Source: Bradyrhizobium sp. AZCC 2262 (GTDB lineage Bacteria; Pseudomonadota; Alphaproteobacteria; Rhizobiales; Xanthobacteraceae). Taken from it: 64,000 bases of DNA. The notes beneath the pieces are model-generated. The model was not told the DNA's origin, did no database searches, and saw nothing but the letters and a program-made list of their open reading frames with translations. A program made the translations under genes and the position numbers. The stretch spans positions 7,254,001 to 7,318,000 of the forward strand of contig NZ_JAZHRT010000001.1 in assembly GCF_036924535.1 (NCBI RefSeq). Reading direction: 5' to 3'. Numbering within the stretch: the first letter of the stretch is position 1; each line of letters starts with the position of its first letter. Positions 52,610 through 62,443 of the stretch are shown piece after piece.

Positions 52610-52879
52610 ATGTCAGGCCAGGACCATCACCCAGCTATCGTCCGCCGTCTCAAGCGCGCGGACGGTCACTTGCGAGCGATTATCGAAATGATGGAGCAAG
52701 GGCGTCCATGCGTGCAGATTGCTCAGCAACTACAAGCCGTCGAGAGCGCAATCGAGAATGCCAAGAAGGCACTCATCCACGATCACATCTCGGAATGCAT
52801 CGAGCGTCCATTGAAGGCGACAGGATCGGCAGCTCGCGCTCCGCTCAAGGAATTGAGACTGATCGCCAAGTATCTGTAA
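52610..52879 (+). CDS. CsoR/RcnR-family metal-responsive repressor
   Basis: 89 residues, an all-helical repressor of the DUF156 family. AGGAG lies seven bases before the ATG. The metal ligands match CsoR spacing: C34 (GRPC), H59 and C63 (HDHISEC), that is C-x24-H-x3-C, which points to copper(I) rather than the C-H-H pattern of nickel/cobalt RcnR. Two G/C palindromes upstream suggest autorepression. No copper-efflux gene lies beside it in the window; the neighbour downstream is a LysR remnant. Confidence 0.9.
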   Translation: MSGQDHHPAIVRRLKRADGHLRAIIEMMEQGRPCVQIAQQLQAVESAIENAKKALIHDHISECIERPLKATGSAARAPLKELRLIAKYL

Positions 52880-53004
52880 GGGACTGACACGACCAACTGT
52901 GCTCGTGATACTGCGAGAGCCACAGCGGCCGGTTGCTTCCCCCGCATCGTGCTCGGCATCTGCGTGATGTACATCGATCGACTTGATCGGCCTCGACGGT
53001 TTTT

Positions 53005-53337
53005 TTGCGGATAGTCTACAGGACGGATCAGGACGATCGCGCTCTCGCATTGGTGGGAGCCGGCATGGGCGTCGCGCTGATGCCCGCGATTTTTGATGCG
53101 CCTAACGTGAAGAAAGTCCCGGTTCGCGATTTCGATGCAAAGCGCGTAATCTCCCTGCAATGGAATAAGGATGTCGCGGACGATCGACTCGATCGCGTCG
53201 TTGCCTTCGCCACCACGCACAGCTGGGCATCATCCGATCGGGTAGACTTCGAAACTTCTCGTCGATTATCCGGTCAGGTCGGCGCGCTTGCCATGCTGAA
53301 CAACCTTTTCGAGGTTGCTCTTCAGCATTTGCGCTAG
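53005..53337 (+). pseudogene. LysR-type regulator remnant (effector-binding C-terminus)
   Basis: The frame encodes about 80 residues matching the end of a LysR substrate-binding domain (DQDDRALALVGAGMGVALMPAI, then VPVRDFDAKRVISLQW). It lacks the helix-turn-helix and most of the domain. No start codon with a ribosome-binding site is seen. It then runs into unrelated sequence before the tRNA. I read it as a truncated pseudogene. Confidence 0.7.
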
Positions 53338-53555
53338 CCGGTCTAGTTCGTCGCGCCAGCGAACGCGGCGATGAATAGTGGCAGGCACCCCCGCCTGAGG
53401 CGGTGCAATTTCCTCCAAACCCTTTCTAGGCCAGTTACCATCGCGCATTGCAAATCTGAAGTGATGAAAGAGAAATCCGACGAGCGCTTCTCGCGCCAAC
53501 CATCCGGCAAACGCAATCGTACAAAATCGTAGTCCAGCGCACAAAATCGCAGATT

Positions 53556-53631
53556 TGGTGCCCAGGGGCGGGATCGAACCACCGACACTGCGATTTTCAG
53601 TCGCATGCTCTACCAACTGAGCTACCTGGGC
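53556..53631 (-). tRNA. tRNA-Phe (GAA)
   Basis: On the minus strand, a 76-base cloverleaf begins GCCCAGGTAGCTCAGTTGG and ends CCTGGGCACCA. The anticodon loop CTGAAAA gives GAA. Acceptor stem pairing (GCCCAGG with CCTGGGC) is perfect and CCA is encoded. It lies upstream of yacG/maf in reading direction. Truncated or decayed copies of its 3' part are at 42742-42801, 44028-44096 and 45844-45912. Confidence 0.96.
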
Positions 53632-53765
53632 ATACTCGGGCGCAAGGCCGTGCGAGCGGGCGGTTTATAGAGAGGTCAGGGGGCCGTGTCCACCCGCCTT
53701 CGCCGGAGGCTTCGGCGTGGCAAGCCCGGCTTCGCGCACCTCGCCAAATTACTGGGAAATCTCGC

Positions 53766-53978
53766 CTATTCGGCGTCTTCGGGGTCGGTCTCCTTGCCGG
53801 GGATGACGTACTTGCCGGATAGCCAGCGGTTGAGGTCAACGTCCCGGCAGCGCGGCGAGCAAAACGGCGCCGTGGCCGGGCTCGCGGGCTTGCCGCATTC
53901 CGGGCAGGGTTTTGATCCACCCTTCGATTCCCCGGCGTCCTTGGGCCTGCCGGCGGCTTGGGGCGGCTTAGCTGGCAT
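53766..53978 (-). CDS. yacG: DNA gyrase inhibitor YacG, zinc-binding protein
   Basis: 70 residues from the ATG at 53978. The Zn-finger residues C-P-E-C (KPCPECGKP) and FCSPRC give the C-x2-C ... C-x3-C site of Yac[16 protein letters not shown] is the conserved tail. The start overlaps the maf stop by 11 bases, so translation is probably coupled. YacG binds and inhibits GyrB in E. coli. Confidence 0.92.
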   Translation of the reverse strand: MPAKPPQAAGRPKDAGESKGGSKPCPECGKPASPATAPFCSPRCRDVDLNRWLSGKYVIPGKETDPEDAE

Positions 53979-54591
53979 TGAGCCAGCCGAAGCGGATCGG
54001 AAAACCCTCGCCGCCCAACAGCGTGACTGATTCGTAGAGCGGCAGGCCGACGACATTGGTGTAGGAGCCGACCATCTTGACCACGAACGATCCGGCGATG
54101 CCCTGCACGGCGTAGCCGCCGGCTTTGCCGCGCCATTCGCCGGAACCGATATAGGCCTGGATGTCGTCCTCGCTTAAGCGCTTGAAGCGCACGCGGGTTT
54201 CGATCAGGCGCTGGCGGAACGCCTCCTTCGGCGTCACGAGGCAAATGGCCGTGTAGACGCGGTGATTGCGTCCCGAGAGCAGCCGCAGGCATTGCGCGGC
54301 TTCATCCACAAGATTGGCCTTGGGCAGGATGCGGCGGCCGACCGCGACCACCGTATCGGCCGCGAGGATGAAGGAGCCGCGCAGCTCGTCGTCGAGCTGC
54401 ACGGATTTCAACGCTGCGTCGGCCTTGGCGCGGGCGAGACGGTTGGCGCAAGCGCGCGGCAGTTCGCCCCGCTTCGGGGTCTCATCGACATCGGCCGGGC
54501 GCAGCGCGTCGGGCTCGATGCCGGCCTGGTTGAGCAGGCTGAGCCGTCGCGGCGAACCGGAAGCGAGAACGATTTTGGGGCGGCCAAGCAT
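53968..54591 (-). CDS. maf: Maf-family nucleotide pyrophosphatase
   Basis: 207 residues from the ATG at 54591. It begins [20 protein letters not shown], the Maf signature (S-x-S-P-R-R). It also has [12 protein letters not shown] (metal-binding Asp), [15 protein letters not shown] and [18 protein letters not shown], all family hallmarks. Maf proteins hydrolyse non-canonical or modified NTPs to NMPs. It overlaps yacG; both lie just upstream of tRNA-Phe in this direction of transcription. Confidence 0.92.
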   Translation of the reverse strand: MLGRPKIVLASGSPRRLSLLNQAGIEPDALRPADVDETPKRGELPRACANRLARAKADAALKSVQLDDELRGSFILAADTVVAVGRRILPKANLVDEAAQCLRLLSGRNHRVYTAICLVTPKEAFRQRLIETRVRFKRLSEDDIQAYIGSGEWRGKAGGYAVQGIAGSFVVKMVGSYTNVVGLPLYESVTLLGGEGFPIRFGWLNAS

Positions 54592-54700
54592 GCGGGATGT
54601 GTCGGGGATTTGGATTCGAAGGAAGCGCGCGCGGAACCTATCGGAAGGCACTCCATTCCACAACCGGGGAACAAGTGATTGAGAGAACTTCGATTCTTTC

Positions 54701-54824
54701 GTCGTCCCTGCGAAAGCAGGGACCCATAACCACAGGCTTTTGTCGTGAGGATGACAATCGGCGATTAGCACTTCCTAAAGTCGCACGGCCGCGGCGTATG
54801 GGTCCCTGCGTTCGCAGGGACGAC
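54701..54824. repeat. Dispersed palindromic repeat (GTCGTCCCTGCG type)
   Basis: GTCGTCCCTGCGAAAGCAGGGACCC on the left is mirrored by GGGTCCCTGCGTTCGCAGGGACGAC on the right (each split here: GTCGTCCCTGCG ... CAGGGACCC). Small hairpins lie inside each arm. It fills the space between the maf start and the amidase end. Confidence 0.65.
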
Positions 54825-54867
54825 AGCGAGTGTTGGTCACCCCGCTACCCGTTCGCCGCGGCGGCGT

Positions 54868-56280
54868 TCAGCGCACCGGGTCAATCGGCGTCGCGACGCC
54901 CAGGCGGGCCTCGATGGCCTCGGCCGCTTCAAGGCACAAATCCTCGCGCAACCGCGGCCCGGTAATCAGTACGCCGATCGGCAACCCCGTCGCCTCGTCA
55001 CGCCCGGCCGGCACGCAGGCCGAAGGCAGCCCCATCAGGTTGGCCGGGACCACCGGGCGCATCAGTTCCGCGGTCGCGGCCGCGCCGGCCGGCGTCGCCG
55101 AATCAAAACCATGCTCGAACGGCAATTGCGTCCAGGTCGGCGACAGCAGCAACGGCCGGTCCGCCAAGAAGGTCGACCATGCGCGCGCGATGCCGTCGCG
55201 TTCGGCCATCAATTGCGACCATGACGCCGCGTCGGCCAAAGGCGGTATGCCCTCATTGAAATTGTTCAGGAAGGCCAGCGCGTCCGCGCCCATCATCGGA
55301 GACAGCAAATTCAGCACCGAGCCGAAATCACCCAGGATCAGGCGGCGCCAGCAACCAATCGCGTCGTCGTAGCGCGGCGGGCAGGCTTCTTCCACGACAT
55401 AGCCGGCGTCAGTCAGCGCCTGTGCGGCACGCCGCACCACAGCCGCCACCTTTGGATCGGTGCCGCCGCCGGGCGGCTCGGGCAGCACGGCCACGCGAAC
55501 CGGCCGCGCCCGCGCCGGCCCCTCGAACGGAGCATCGATGGACCAGGGGTCGCGCGGATGCGCACCCATCAGGACACGCAGGCCGAGGCGCACATCCGCC
55601 ACGCGGCGGGCCATCGGCCCCTGCACGTTCATCAGCTGCACCGCCAGCAAGCGGTCTTCGGCCGGCACAAAGCCCGCGTCGGGCACGCGGCCGGCGGATG
55701 GACGGATGGAAGCGATGCCGCAGGCGTTCGCGGGATTTCGCAGCGAGCCGCCGATGTCGTTGCCAAGGCCGATCGGGCTCATGCCGCTCGCCAGCGCCGC
55801 GGCCTCGCCGCCGCTCGAGCCGCCTGCGGTACGCCCCGGATGCCAGGGATTTCGCGTCAGGCCGTGCAGCGAACTGTCGGTGTGCACGCGCAGCGCCATG
55901 TCAGGCAGATTGGTGCGGGCGATCGGGATGGCGCCGGCGGCACGCATGCGTTCGACGACCGGCGCATCAACGGGCACCACCGCCTGGGCCAGCGCAGGCA
56001 CGCCCCAGGTCGTGGGCAGGCCGGCCATGTCGATGTTTTCTTTCACGGTGAAAGGCACGCCATGCAGCGGGCCAACGGTCTCGCCGTCGGCAAGCTTTTT
56101 GTCGGCGAGGGCCGCAGCCGCGCGGGCCTCGTCGGCCAGCACGCGCACCACGGCATTCAGCACCGGGTTCACCGCATCGATACGCGCCAGATGGGCATCC
56201 ACCACTTCCGCCGAACTCAGTTGCCGGCGTGCAATGCGCTGCGCCAGCTCAGTGGCCGGGAGTTGCCAGATCTCGCTCAT
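54868..56280 (-). CDS. Amidase (amidase signature family)
   Basis: 470 residues from the ATG at 56280, with GGAG about seven bases upstream. The Ser-cisSer-Lys triad is visible: Lys in PFTVKENIDMAGL, a Ser in GRTAGGSSGGEAAALA, and the nucleophile Ser in GNDIGGSLRNPA. Length is normal for the family. It hydrolyses a C-N amide bond; substrates in this family range from aryl amides to carbamoyl compounds and cannot be told from the sequence. It sits inside an otherwise housekeeping block. Confidence 0.92.
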   Translation of the reverse strand: MSEIWQLPATELAQRIARRQLSSAEVVDAHLARIDAVNPVLNAVVRVLADEARAAAALADKKLADGETVGPLHGVPFTVKENIDMAGLPTTWGVPALAQAVVPVDAPVVERMRAAGAIPIARTNLPDMALRVHTDSSLHGLTRNPWHPGRTAGGSSGGEAAALASGMSPIGLGNDIGGSLRNPANACGIASIRPSAGRVPDAGFVPAEDRLLAVQLMNVQGPMARRVADVRLGLRVLMGAHPRDPWSIDAPFEGPARARPVRVAVLPEPPGGGTDPKVAAVVRRAAQALTDAGYVVEEACPPRYDDAIGCWRRLILGDFGSVLNLLSPMMGADALAFLNNFNEGIPPLADAASWSQLMAERDGIARAWSTFLADRPLLLSPTWTQLPFEHGFDSATPAGAAATAELMRPVVPANLMGLPSACVPAGRDEATGLPIGVLITGPRLREDLCLEAAEAIEARLGVATPIDPVR

Positions 56281-56379
56281 CACCTGCTCCAACATGAAAT
56301 GCGCAACGAAATCGCGCGCAACGCTCCCGCCATCGCTCAGAGTAGTACCGCACCTGTCGGATGTCGACGGCTCGGGGCG

Positions 56380-56847
56380 TCACTCGTTCGCGACGCCTGC
56401 CTTGGCAAACCGCCGGCGGATGCGCATCATGAGTCCGTCACAAACTTCGCGATAGGCCTGCAGCTTCTGCTCGCGGCTGCCTTCCGTGCCGGTGGGATCA
56501 GGCGTCGGCCAATATTCGACATCGGCGGCAAGCGTGTGCGTCAGCTTCAGCGCCTTGTGATGCGCCTCGGGTGACAGCGTGATGATGAGATCGAAATTGA
56601 GCCCCTCCCAATCCTCGAGCTCCTCGAACGTCATCGGCTTATGGCGCGAAATATCCTGGCCGAGCTCCGCCATCACCGCGACCGCGAACGGATCAAGCTC
56701 ACCCTTCCTGACGCCGGCCGACTTCACATAAAGCGCATGGGGGAACATCTGCTGCAGCAGGCTTTCGGCCATCGGCGAACGCACGCTGTTGAAGCCGCAT
56801 GCGAACAATACGGCTTGCGGAGTGCGCGCACGCGGCGGCGCATCCAT
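56380..56847 (-). CDS. Low-molecular-weight phosphotyrosine phosphatase / arsenate reductase-like
   Basis: 155 residues from the ATG at 56847; a GTG at 56901 is also open but has no ribosome-binding site. The phosphate-binding loop reads CGFNSVRSPMAE near residue 17-28, the C-x5-R-S pattern of the LMW-PTPase fold. YWPTPDPTGTEGS near the C-terminus carries the catalytic Asp loop (DP). It could dephosphorylate a protein tyrosine or reduce arsenate. It lies 84 bases downstream of the UPF0262 gene, same strand. Confidence 0.88.
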   Translation of the reverse strand: MDAPPRARTPQAVLFACGFNSVRSPMAESLLQQMFPHALYVKSAGVRKGELDPFAVAVMAELGQDISRHKPMTFEELEDWEGLNFDLIITLSPEAHHKALKLTHTLAADVEYWPTPDPTGTEGSREQKLQAYREVCDGLMMRIRRRFAKAGVANE

Positions 56848-56931
56848 GCGATCAGGCTTCTCTTGTTTGAGGCGAAACCCTTTCGGCAAACCGCCTCGCA
56901 CTTTGCGCTATCGCGGCCCTGCGGGTCAGCG

Positions 56932-57435
56932 TCATGCGTCCTGCCCCTTCCAGTGCAGCACGCAGATCAGCGTGAACAGGCGGCGGGAGGTTTCGAAATC
57001 GATCCGCACCTTGTCCTTCAGCCGTTCCTGCAGCGTGCGCGAGCCTTCGTCGTGGATACCGCGGCGGCCCATGTCGATCGCCTCGATCTTGTCGGGCGTG
57101 GCGGTGCGGATCGCCTGGTAGTAGCTGTCGCAGATCATGAAATAATCCTTCACGATCCGCCGGAACGGCGTCAGCGACAATAGATGCGCCACGACAGGCG
57201 TGCCGTCCTCGCGGCGGATGTCGAACATCAGGCGGTTGCCTGTGATCGCGAGGTGCAGCGTGTACGGGCCCTCGCCCGCCCCTTCCGGCGCAAACAAATT
57301 CTGCTCGATCAGATCGTAGATCGCAATCGCCCGCTCGTGCTCGATATCGGGCCCGGAACGCCCGATCGATTCCTCGTCGAGCGTCACCGCGACGATGCGG
57401 TTGTGCTGGTCATCGTCTGGTGGCGGCTTGTTCAT
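56932..57435 (-). CDS. UPF0262 family protein
   Basis: 167 residues. The ATG at 57435 overlaps the hisD stop (ATGA), which fixes the start and implies coupled translation. The sequence ([23 protein letters not shown], then [20 protein letters not shown] and [20 protein letters not shown]) is typical of UPF0262, found next to hisD in alphaproteobacteria. No function is established. Confidence 0.92.
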   Translation of the reverse strand: MNKPPPDDDQHNRIVAVTLDEESIGRSGPDIEHERAIAIYDLIEQNLFAPEGAGEGPYTLHLAITGNRLMFDIRREDGTPVVAHLLSLTPFRRIVKDYFMICDSYYQAIRTATPDKIEAIDMGRRGIHDEGSRTLQERLKDKVRIDFETSRRLFTLICVLHWKGQDA

Positions 57436-58727
57436 GGCAAATTGAGGCGCAATCCGACGGAACGTGAATGGGCGTCCAGACCCTCGGCCTTGCCCAGGGT
57501 CATCGCGGCAGGCCCCAGCGCGCGCAACTGGTCCGGCCCGCATTTGAGAATCGAGGTGCGCTTCATGAAGTCTAGCACGCCGAGCCCCGACGAAAACCGC
57601 GCCGAACGCGCCGTCGGCAGCACGTGGTTGGAGCCGCCGACGTAATCGCCGATCGCCTCCGGCGTATGGGGCCCGAGAAAGATCGCGCCGGCGTTGCGGA
57701 CTTTTGCTGACAAGCCTTCCGCATCCGCGGTCATGATTTCCAGATGCTCGGCGGCGATCGCGTTGGCAAGCTCCACCGCCTCGTCGAGCTGTTTGACCAG
57801 GATGATGGCGCCGAAATCGTTCCACGAGGCGCGGGCGATGTCGGCGCGGGGCAGCGTCGCCAGTTGCGATTCCACCGCGCTTTCGACCTCAGCGGCAAGC
57901 CTGGCGCTGTCGGTGATCAGGATCGACTGCGCGCTCGCATCATGCTCGGCCTGCGCCAACAAATCGGCGGCGATCCAGCCGGCATTGCCGGTGTCGTCGG
58001 CGATGACGAGCACTTCGGAGGGACCGGCGATCATGTCGATACCGACCTTGCCGAACACCTGCCGCTTGGCGGCGGCGACATAGGCATTGCCCGGCCCGAC
58101 GATTTTTGCCACCGGCGCGATCGTCGCCGTGCCATAGGCGAGCGCGGCCACCGCCTGCGCGCCGCCGACGCGATAGATTTCGGACACGCCGCCAAGGTGG
58201 GCCGCGGCCAGCACCAGCGGATTGAGCTTGCCGTCGGGCGACGGCACCACCATGACGACCCGCGGCACGCCGGCGACCCTGGCCGGCACCGCGTTCATCA
58301 GCACCGAGGACGGATAGGCCGCGGTGCCGCCGGGCACGTAGAGGCCGACCGCATCGACCGCGCTCCAGCGCCAGCCGAGTTCGACGCCGAGCGCATCCGT
58401 GAAGCGCTCGTCCTTCGGCAATTGCCTGATGTGAAACGCCTCGATCCGGTCACGGGCGAATTTCAGGGCATCGAGGGTTGCGGTGTCGCAAGCCCCGACC
58501 GCGGCATCGATCTCGGCCGCGGTCACGCGCAGGCCGGAGGCCGCGATCTCGAGCCGGTCGAATTTCCTGGTCGCCTCGATCAGGGCGGCGTCGCCGCGCG
58601 CGGCCACATCATCGACAATGGCGCGGGTGGCGCGCTCGACATCGGCCGAAACCTCGCGTTTGGCGGCGAGGAATTGCCTGAAGCGTGGGTCGAAATCGGC
58701 GCTGCTGGTATCCAGGCGAACGGGCAT
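57432..58727 (-). CDS. hisD: Histidinol dehydrogenase
   Basis: 431 residues, normal for HisD, which oxidises L-histidinol to L-histidine in two NAD+-dependent steps with Zn2+. Visible landmarks are [60 protein letters not shown] and the Zn/catalytic segment [24 protein letters not shown] and AEHLEIM carry the catalytic Glu/His. It precedes UPF0262 with an ATGA overlap. Confidence 0.96.
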   Translation of the reverse strand: MPVRLDTSSADFDPRFRQFLAAKREVSADVERATRAIVDDVAARGDAALIEATRKFDRLEIAASGLRVTAAEIDAAVGACDTATLDALKFARDRIEAFHIRQLPKDERFTDALGVELGWRWSAVDAVGLYVPGGTAAYPSSVLMNAVPARVAGVPRVVMVVPSPDGKLNPLVLAAAHLGGVSEIYRVGGAQAVAALAYGTATIAPVAKIVGPGNAYVAAAKRQVFGKVGIDMIAGPSEVLVIADDTGNAGWIAADLLAQAEHDASAQSILITDSARLAAEVESAVESQLATLPRADIARASWNDFGAIILVKQLDEAVELANAIAAEHLEIMTADAEGLSAKVRNAGAIFLGPHTPEAIGDYVGGSNHVLPTARSARFSSGLGVLDFMKRTSILKCGPDQLRALGPAAMTLGKAEGLDAHSRSVGLRLNLP

Positions 58728-58800
58728 GGCGGCTTTCTGAGAGACAGCGAAGGCCCCTGCTCAATGGCGCGGCGGCCAAGGGCCGTCAACCCTTTGAAAC

Positions 58801-58880
58801 CGTCATTCCGGGGCGGGCGAAGCCCGAACCCGGAATCTCGAGATTCCGGGTTCGATGCTACGCATCGCCCCGGAATGACG
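58801..58880. repeat. Dispersed palindromic repeat (CGTCATTCCGG type)
   Basis: Near-identical in its ends and core to 29383-29463: CGTCATTCCGGGG, the CTCGAG-centred inner palindrome, and CCCCGGAATGACG. It lies between DUF2948 and hisD. Confidence 0.75.
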
Positions 58881-58885
58881 TACCC

Positions 58886-59341
58886 CTACCCCTCCGGCCC
58901 CAGCGGCGCGATGGCGAGGTCGCTGGTGCCGAGGTCGTCGGACCCAAGGTCGGTCAGCTCGCATTCCAGGCATTCGACGTCCAGCCGCAGCGCCTCGCCA
59001 TGGCTGAACAGGAGAAGCGCGCTTCCGCCGGGGGCCTCGCCGGGATGGAATTCGATCCCGACCAGTTCCAGCACCGCCCGGGGTTGTGCCAGATCGATGT
59101 TGCGCGACTTGCAGGCCAAAACGCGGTCGAAGCGCAGCGCCGCGATCGAACGCCGCGGCTCGGTTCCACCCGACAGCGTCTGCTCCCAATCCAGCCGGTC
59201 GATGCCGACCACCAGCCGCTTTTCGTCCTGCCGCCAGACGATATCCGACGCCTGGACGCGGGCGTCCTGCACATGGGCCGATATGACGGCGAGATCGTCG
59301 GCATCGAGCGCAATCAATTTGAGCGGGTCAGCCGGCATCAA
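58886..59341 (-). CDS. DUF2948 family protein
   Basis: 151 residues (LKLIALDADDLAVISAHVQD, then WRQDEKRLVVGIDRLDWEQTL, RVLACKSRNIDL and HPGEAPGGSALLLFSHGEALRL). Soluble and acidic, no signal peptide. The family sits between murA and hisD in many rhizobia and has no known function. Start could be 59341 or 59338. Confidence 0.9.
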   Translation of the reverse strand: MMPADPLKLIALDADDLAVISAHVQDARVQASDIVWRQDEKRLVVGIDRLDWEQTLSGGTEPRRSIAALRFDRVLACKSRNIDLAQPRAVLELVGIEFHPGEAPGGSALLLFSHGEALRLDVECLECELTDLGSDDLGTSDLAIAPLGPEG

Positions 59342-59362
59342 ATGGTCCTTGATGATGGTCCT

Positions 59363-60652
59363 CTAGTCGCTGATGCGCTGGATCGACGCGCCGCAGGCCG
59401 AGAGTTTCTCCTCCAGCCGTTCGAAGCCGCGATCCAGGTGATAGATCCGGTTGACCATGGTTTCGCCCTCGGCGGCAAGCCCTGCGATGACCAGCGACAC
59501 CGAGGCGCGCAGGTCCGTCGCCATCACCGGCGCGCCACGCAGCCGGGCGGTGCCGTCGATGGTCGCAGTCTCACCATCGAGTGATATACGCGCGCCGAAC
59601 CGCGCCAGTTCCTGCACATGCATGAAACGGTTCTCGAAGATCGTCTCGGTGATCTGCGAGGAACCGCCAGCGCAGGCCATCAGCGCCATCAATTGCGCCT
59701 GCAGGTCGGTCGGGAACCCCGGGAACGGCGCGGTCGATACCGTCACCGGCCGGATCCCGGCGCCGTTCCTCGCCACCCGGATGCCGTCATTGTTGACCGT
59801 GATGACGGCCCCGGCCTCGGTCAGCACGTCGAGCGCCGACTGCAGCAGCTCAGGCCGCGCGCCGGAAAGCTGCACGTCGCCGCCGGTCATGGCGACCGCC
59901 ATCGCATAGGTGCCGGCCTCGATCCGGTCCGGCAACACGGTATGCCGCGCGCCGTGCAACTTCTCGACGCCCTCGACCACGATCCGCGGCGTGCCGGCGC
60001 CCACAATGCGTGCGCCCATCTTGTTCAGGCAATCGGCGACATCTGCGATTTCAGGTTCGCAGGCCGCGTTGGTGATGATGGTCGTGCCTTTCGCAAGCGT
60101 TGCCGCCATCAGCGCGACATGGGTGCCGCTCACCGTCACCTTGGGGAAATCGATTGCAGCACCGCGCAAACCGCCGGGCGCTTTGGCCACCACATAGCCG
60201 CCGTCGATAGTGAGATCGGCGCCGAGTTTTTCCAGTGCCATGATCAGGAGATCGACCGGCCGCGTGCCGATGGCGCAGCCGCCCGGCAGCGAGACCTTTG
60301 CCTCGTGCATCCGTGCCAAGAGCGGCGCGATCACCCAGAAGCTGGCGCGCATCCGCGACACCAGGTCGTAAGGCGCTGTCGTGTCGATGATGTTGGCTGC
60401 CGAGATATGCAGCGTCTGGCCCTGATAGGCGCGGTCGCCGGGCCGCTTGCCCGCGGACATGATGTCGACGCCATGGTTGCCGAGGATGCGCTGCAACTGC
60501 GCGACGTCGGCGAGCCGCGGCACGTTGTCGAGGACAAGGGTTTCCTCGGTCAACAGCGCTGCGATCATCAGGGGAAGCGCGGCATTCTTCGCGCCCGAAA
60601 TGGCAATGGTGCCATTGAGCTTGCTGCCGCCAACGATACGAATGCGGTCCAT
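59363..60652 (-). CDS. murA: UDP-N-acetylglucosamine 1-carboxyvinyltransferase
   Basis: 429 residues from the ATG at 60652, with GGGGGGAT eight bases upstream. It transfers the enolpyruvyl group of PEP to UDP-GlcNAc, the first committed step of peptidoglycan synthesis. Landmarks are K22 (SGAKNAALP), the active-site Cys C126 in [14 protein letters not shown] (so it should be fosfomycin-sensitive), and the [12 protein letters not shown] stretch. The DUF2948 gene follows 21 bases downstream. Confidence 0.96.
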   Translation of the reverse strand: MDRIRIVGGSKLNGTIAISGAKNAALPLMIAALLTEETLVLDNVPRLADVAQLQRILGNHGVDIMSAGKRPGDRAYQGQTLHISAANIIDTTAPYDLVSRMRASFWVIAPLLARMHEAKVSLPGGCAIGTRPVDLLIMALEKLGADLTIDGGYVVAKAPGGLRGAAIDFPKVTVSGTHVALMAATLAKGTTIITNAACEPEIADVADCLNKMGARIVGAGTPRIVVEGVEKLHGARHTVLPDRIEAGTYAMAVAMTGGDVQLSGARPELLQSALDVLTEAGAVITVNNDGIRVARNGAGIRPVTVSTAPFPGFPTDLQAQLMALMACAGGSSQITETIFENRFMHVQELARFGARISLDGETATIDGTARLRGAPVMATDLRASVSLVIAGLAAEGETMVNRIYHLDRGFERLEEKLSACGASIQRISD

Positions 60653-60751
60653 GCCATCCCCCCTTGCGATGCGCTTGTAGAGCCTGCGCCTCCACGGCAG
60701 AAGCGGCGACATTTGCGGCGATTTGATGGGGTAGAACCTAAAGCCAACCAC

Positions 60752-60849
60752 CGTCATTCCGGGGCGCTCACGAAGTGAGCGAACCCGGAATCTCGAGCTG
60801 GTAATCTCGAACTTCCGGGTTCAGTCCTGCGGACTGCCCCGGAATGACG
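60752..60849. repeat. Dispersed palindromic repeat (CGTCATTCCGG type), extended copy
   Basis: Ends match the copies at 29383 and 58801. The inner part has an extra AGCTGGTAATCTCGA block and a second pair CGCTCACGAAGTGAGCG. Confidence 0.7.
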
Positions 60850-60854
60850 GAGAC

Positions 60855-61535
60855 CTAAATCGCGTTGATATCCTCGCTCTCCAGTATCGGCCTCGGATAG
60901 CCGTCGCGCGCCACCTTGATCATGGCGCGGCCGAGCCGTTCGCTGGTCGTCATGTGGTTTGGCGTCGCGCGGACCATGTAGGCCAGCAGCGGCGCGGTGA
61001 CGGCGTAGACCGCGTTGATCCAGCCGGTTTTCGAGCGCACGCCGTGCAGCGGCTGGATGCCGGCGGGCCGGAACATGTAGGCCGCCTTGAACGGCAGCTT
61101 GAGCAGATCGTTCTCGGTCTTGCCCTTGACCCGCGCCCACATCAGCGAGCCTTGTTCGGTCGAGTCGGTGCCACGGCCGGTGACATAGGTGAAGACCATG
61201 CCGGGATTGAGTCGCGCCAAGGTCTGCGCCGCCGCCATGGTGATGTCGTAGGTCAAATGCCGGTAACGCTCGGCGTCCATGCCGATCGAGGAAACGCCAA
61301 GGCAGAAGAAGCAGGCGTCGTAGCCGGCAAGCTGCGGTTCGATCGCGGAATAGTCGGTGAAATCCTGGTGGAGGAGTTCGCGCAGCTTCGGATGCTGAAC
61401 GCCGAGCGAGCTGCGCCCGACCGACAGCACCGCCTCGACGCTCGCGTCGATCAGGCATTCGCGCAGCACGCCTTGCCCGACCATGCCGCTGCCGCCGAAC
61501 AGGATCACCTTCATGTCAGTGTGAGCTCCGCTCAT
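60855..61535 (-). CDS. NAD(P)-binding Rossmann protein (NmrA/epimerase-like)
   Basis: 226 residues. The dinucleotide motif GGSGMVGQG lies near residue 14, followed by [13 protein letters not shown] and [33 protein letters not shown] (Ser/Tyr-like catalytic region reduced: no Y-x3-K). The ATG at 61535 overlaps the stop of the upstream hydrolase gene (ATGA), so the two are translationally coupled. An internal ATG at 61514 is less likely. It is similar to small NAD-dependent epimerase/oxidoreductase-like proteins; the substrate is unknown. Confidence 0.85.
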   Translation of the reverse strand: MSGAHTDMKVILFGGSGMVGQGVLRECLIDASVEAVLSVGRSSLGVQHPKLRELLHQDFTDYSAIEPQLAGYDACFFCLGVSSIGMDAERYRHLTYDITMAAAQTLARLNPGMVFTYVTGRGTDSTEQGSLMWARVKGKTENDLLKLPFKAAYMFRPAGIQPLHGVRSKTGWINAVYAVTAPLLAYMVRATPNHMTTSERLGRAMIKVARDGYPRPILESEDINAI

Positions 61536-62356
61536 CCCTTGATGAACGCAAGCAGGTCGGCGTTGATGGTGGCCGCTTCGGTGGTGGGCATGCCGTGCGG
61601 AAAGCCCTTGTAGGTTTTCAGCGTGCCGTTCTTCAACAGCTTCGCCGACAACGGCGCGGAGTCTTCATAAGGCACGATCTGGTCGTCGTCGCCATGCATC
61701 ACCAGCACCGGCACCGTGATCTTCTTGAGGTCTTCGGTGAAATCGGTCTGCGAGAAGGCGACGATGCCGTCGTAATGCGCCTTGGCGCCGCCCATCATGC
61801 CCTGGCGCCACCAGTTCTGGATGATGGCCTCGGACGGCTTGGCGCCCGGCCGGTTGTAGCCATAGAACGGGCCCGACGGCAGCGCACGATAGAATTCCGA
61901 GCGGTTGGCGGCGAGCTGCGCCTGCAGGTCGTCGAACACCGATTTGGGCAAGCCGCCGGGATTGGCCGCTGTCTGCACCATCAGCGGCGGCACTGCGCTG
62001 AGGATCGCCGCCTTCGCCACCCGGCTTTCGCCGTGACGGGCGATATAGTGCACCACCTCGCCGCCGCCGGTGGAATGGCCGACATGAACGGCGTTGTTCA
62101 GGTCGAGATGGGCGGTCAGCGCCGCGAGGTCGTCGGCGTAATGGTCCATGTCGTGCCCGTCGGCCACCTGGCTGGAGCGGCCATGGCCGCGGCGATCATG
62201 GGCGATGACCCGAAAGCCGTTGTTCAGGAAGAACAGCATCTGCGTGTCCCAGTCGTCGGCCGACAGCGGCCAGCCGTGGCTGAACACGATCGGCTGCCCC
62301 TTGCCCCAATCCTTGTAGAATATCTCGATGCCGTCCTTGGTCGTGATGGTGGGCAT
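61532..62356 (-). CDS. Alpha/beta hydrolase (non-heme chloroperoxidase/esterase family)
   Basis: 274 residues from the ATG at 62356, with GAGGAGA upstream. The lid-less alpha/beta fold shows [14 protein letters not shown] (oxyanion), RRGHGRSS, the nucleophile elbow [14 protein letters not shown] (Ser), the acid in [12 protein letters not shown] (Asp) and the His in FPHGMP. These features match cofactor-free haloperoxidase/arylesterase proteins. It is likely an esterase; perhydrolase side activity is common in the family. The coupled downstream gene is the Rossmann protein. Confidence 0.92.
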   Translation of the reverse strand: MPTITTKDGIEIFYKDWGKGQPIVFSHGWPLSADDWDTQMLFFLNNGFRVIAHDRRGHGRSSQVADGHDMDHYADDLAALTAHLDLNNAVHVGHSTGGGEVVHYIARHGESRVAKAAILSAVPPLMVQTAANPGGLPKSVFDDLQAQLAANRSEFYRALPSGPFYGYNRPGAKPSEAIIQNWWRQGMMGGAKAHYDGIVAFSQTDFTEDLKKITVPVLVMHGDDDQIVPYEDSAPLSAKLLKNGTLKTYKGFPHGMPTTEAATINADLLAFIKG

Positions 62357-62443
62357 GGGGAATTCTCCTCTTGTTACGCCGTCAATGTCGATCAAGCCGG
62401 CAGATGCAAGTCCGCCGGCCTCGCAGTCTTCCGCCGAATTCGA

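Noticed and set aside
53266..53616. Minus-strand frame reading through the tRNA-Phe
   Set aside because: First part is translated tRNA sequence; no ribosome-binding site.
57744..59366. 540-codon frame antisense to hisD and DUF2948
   Set aside because: Covers two conserved genes in antisense and crosses a dispersed palindrome; product is low-complexity.
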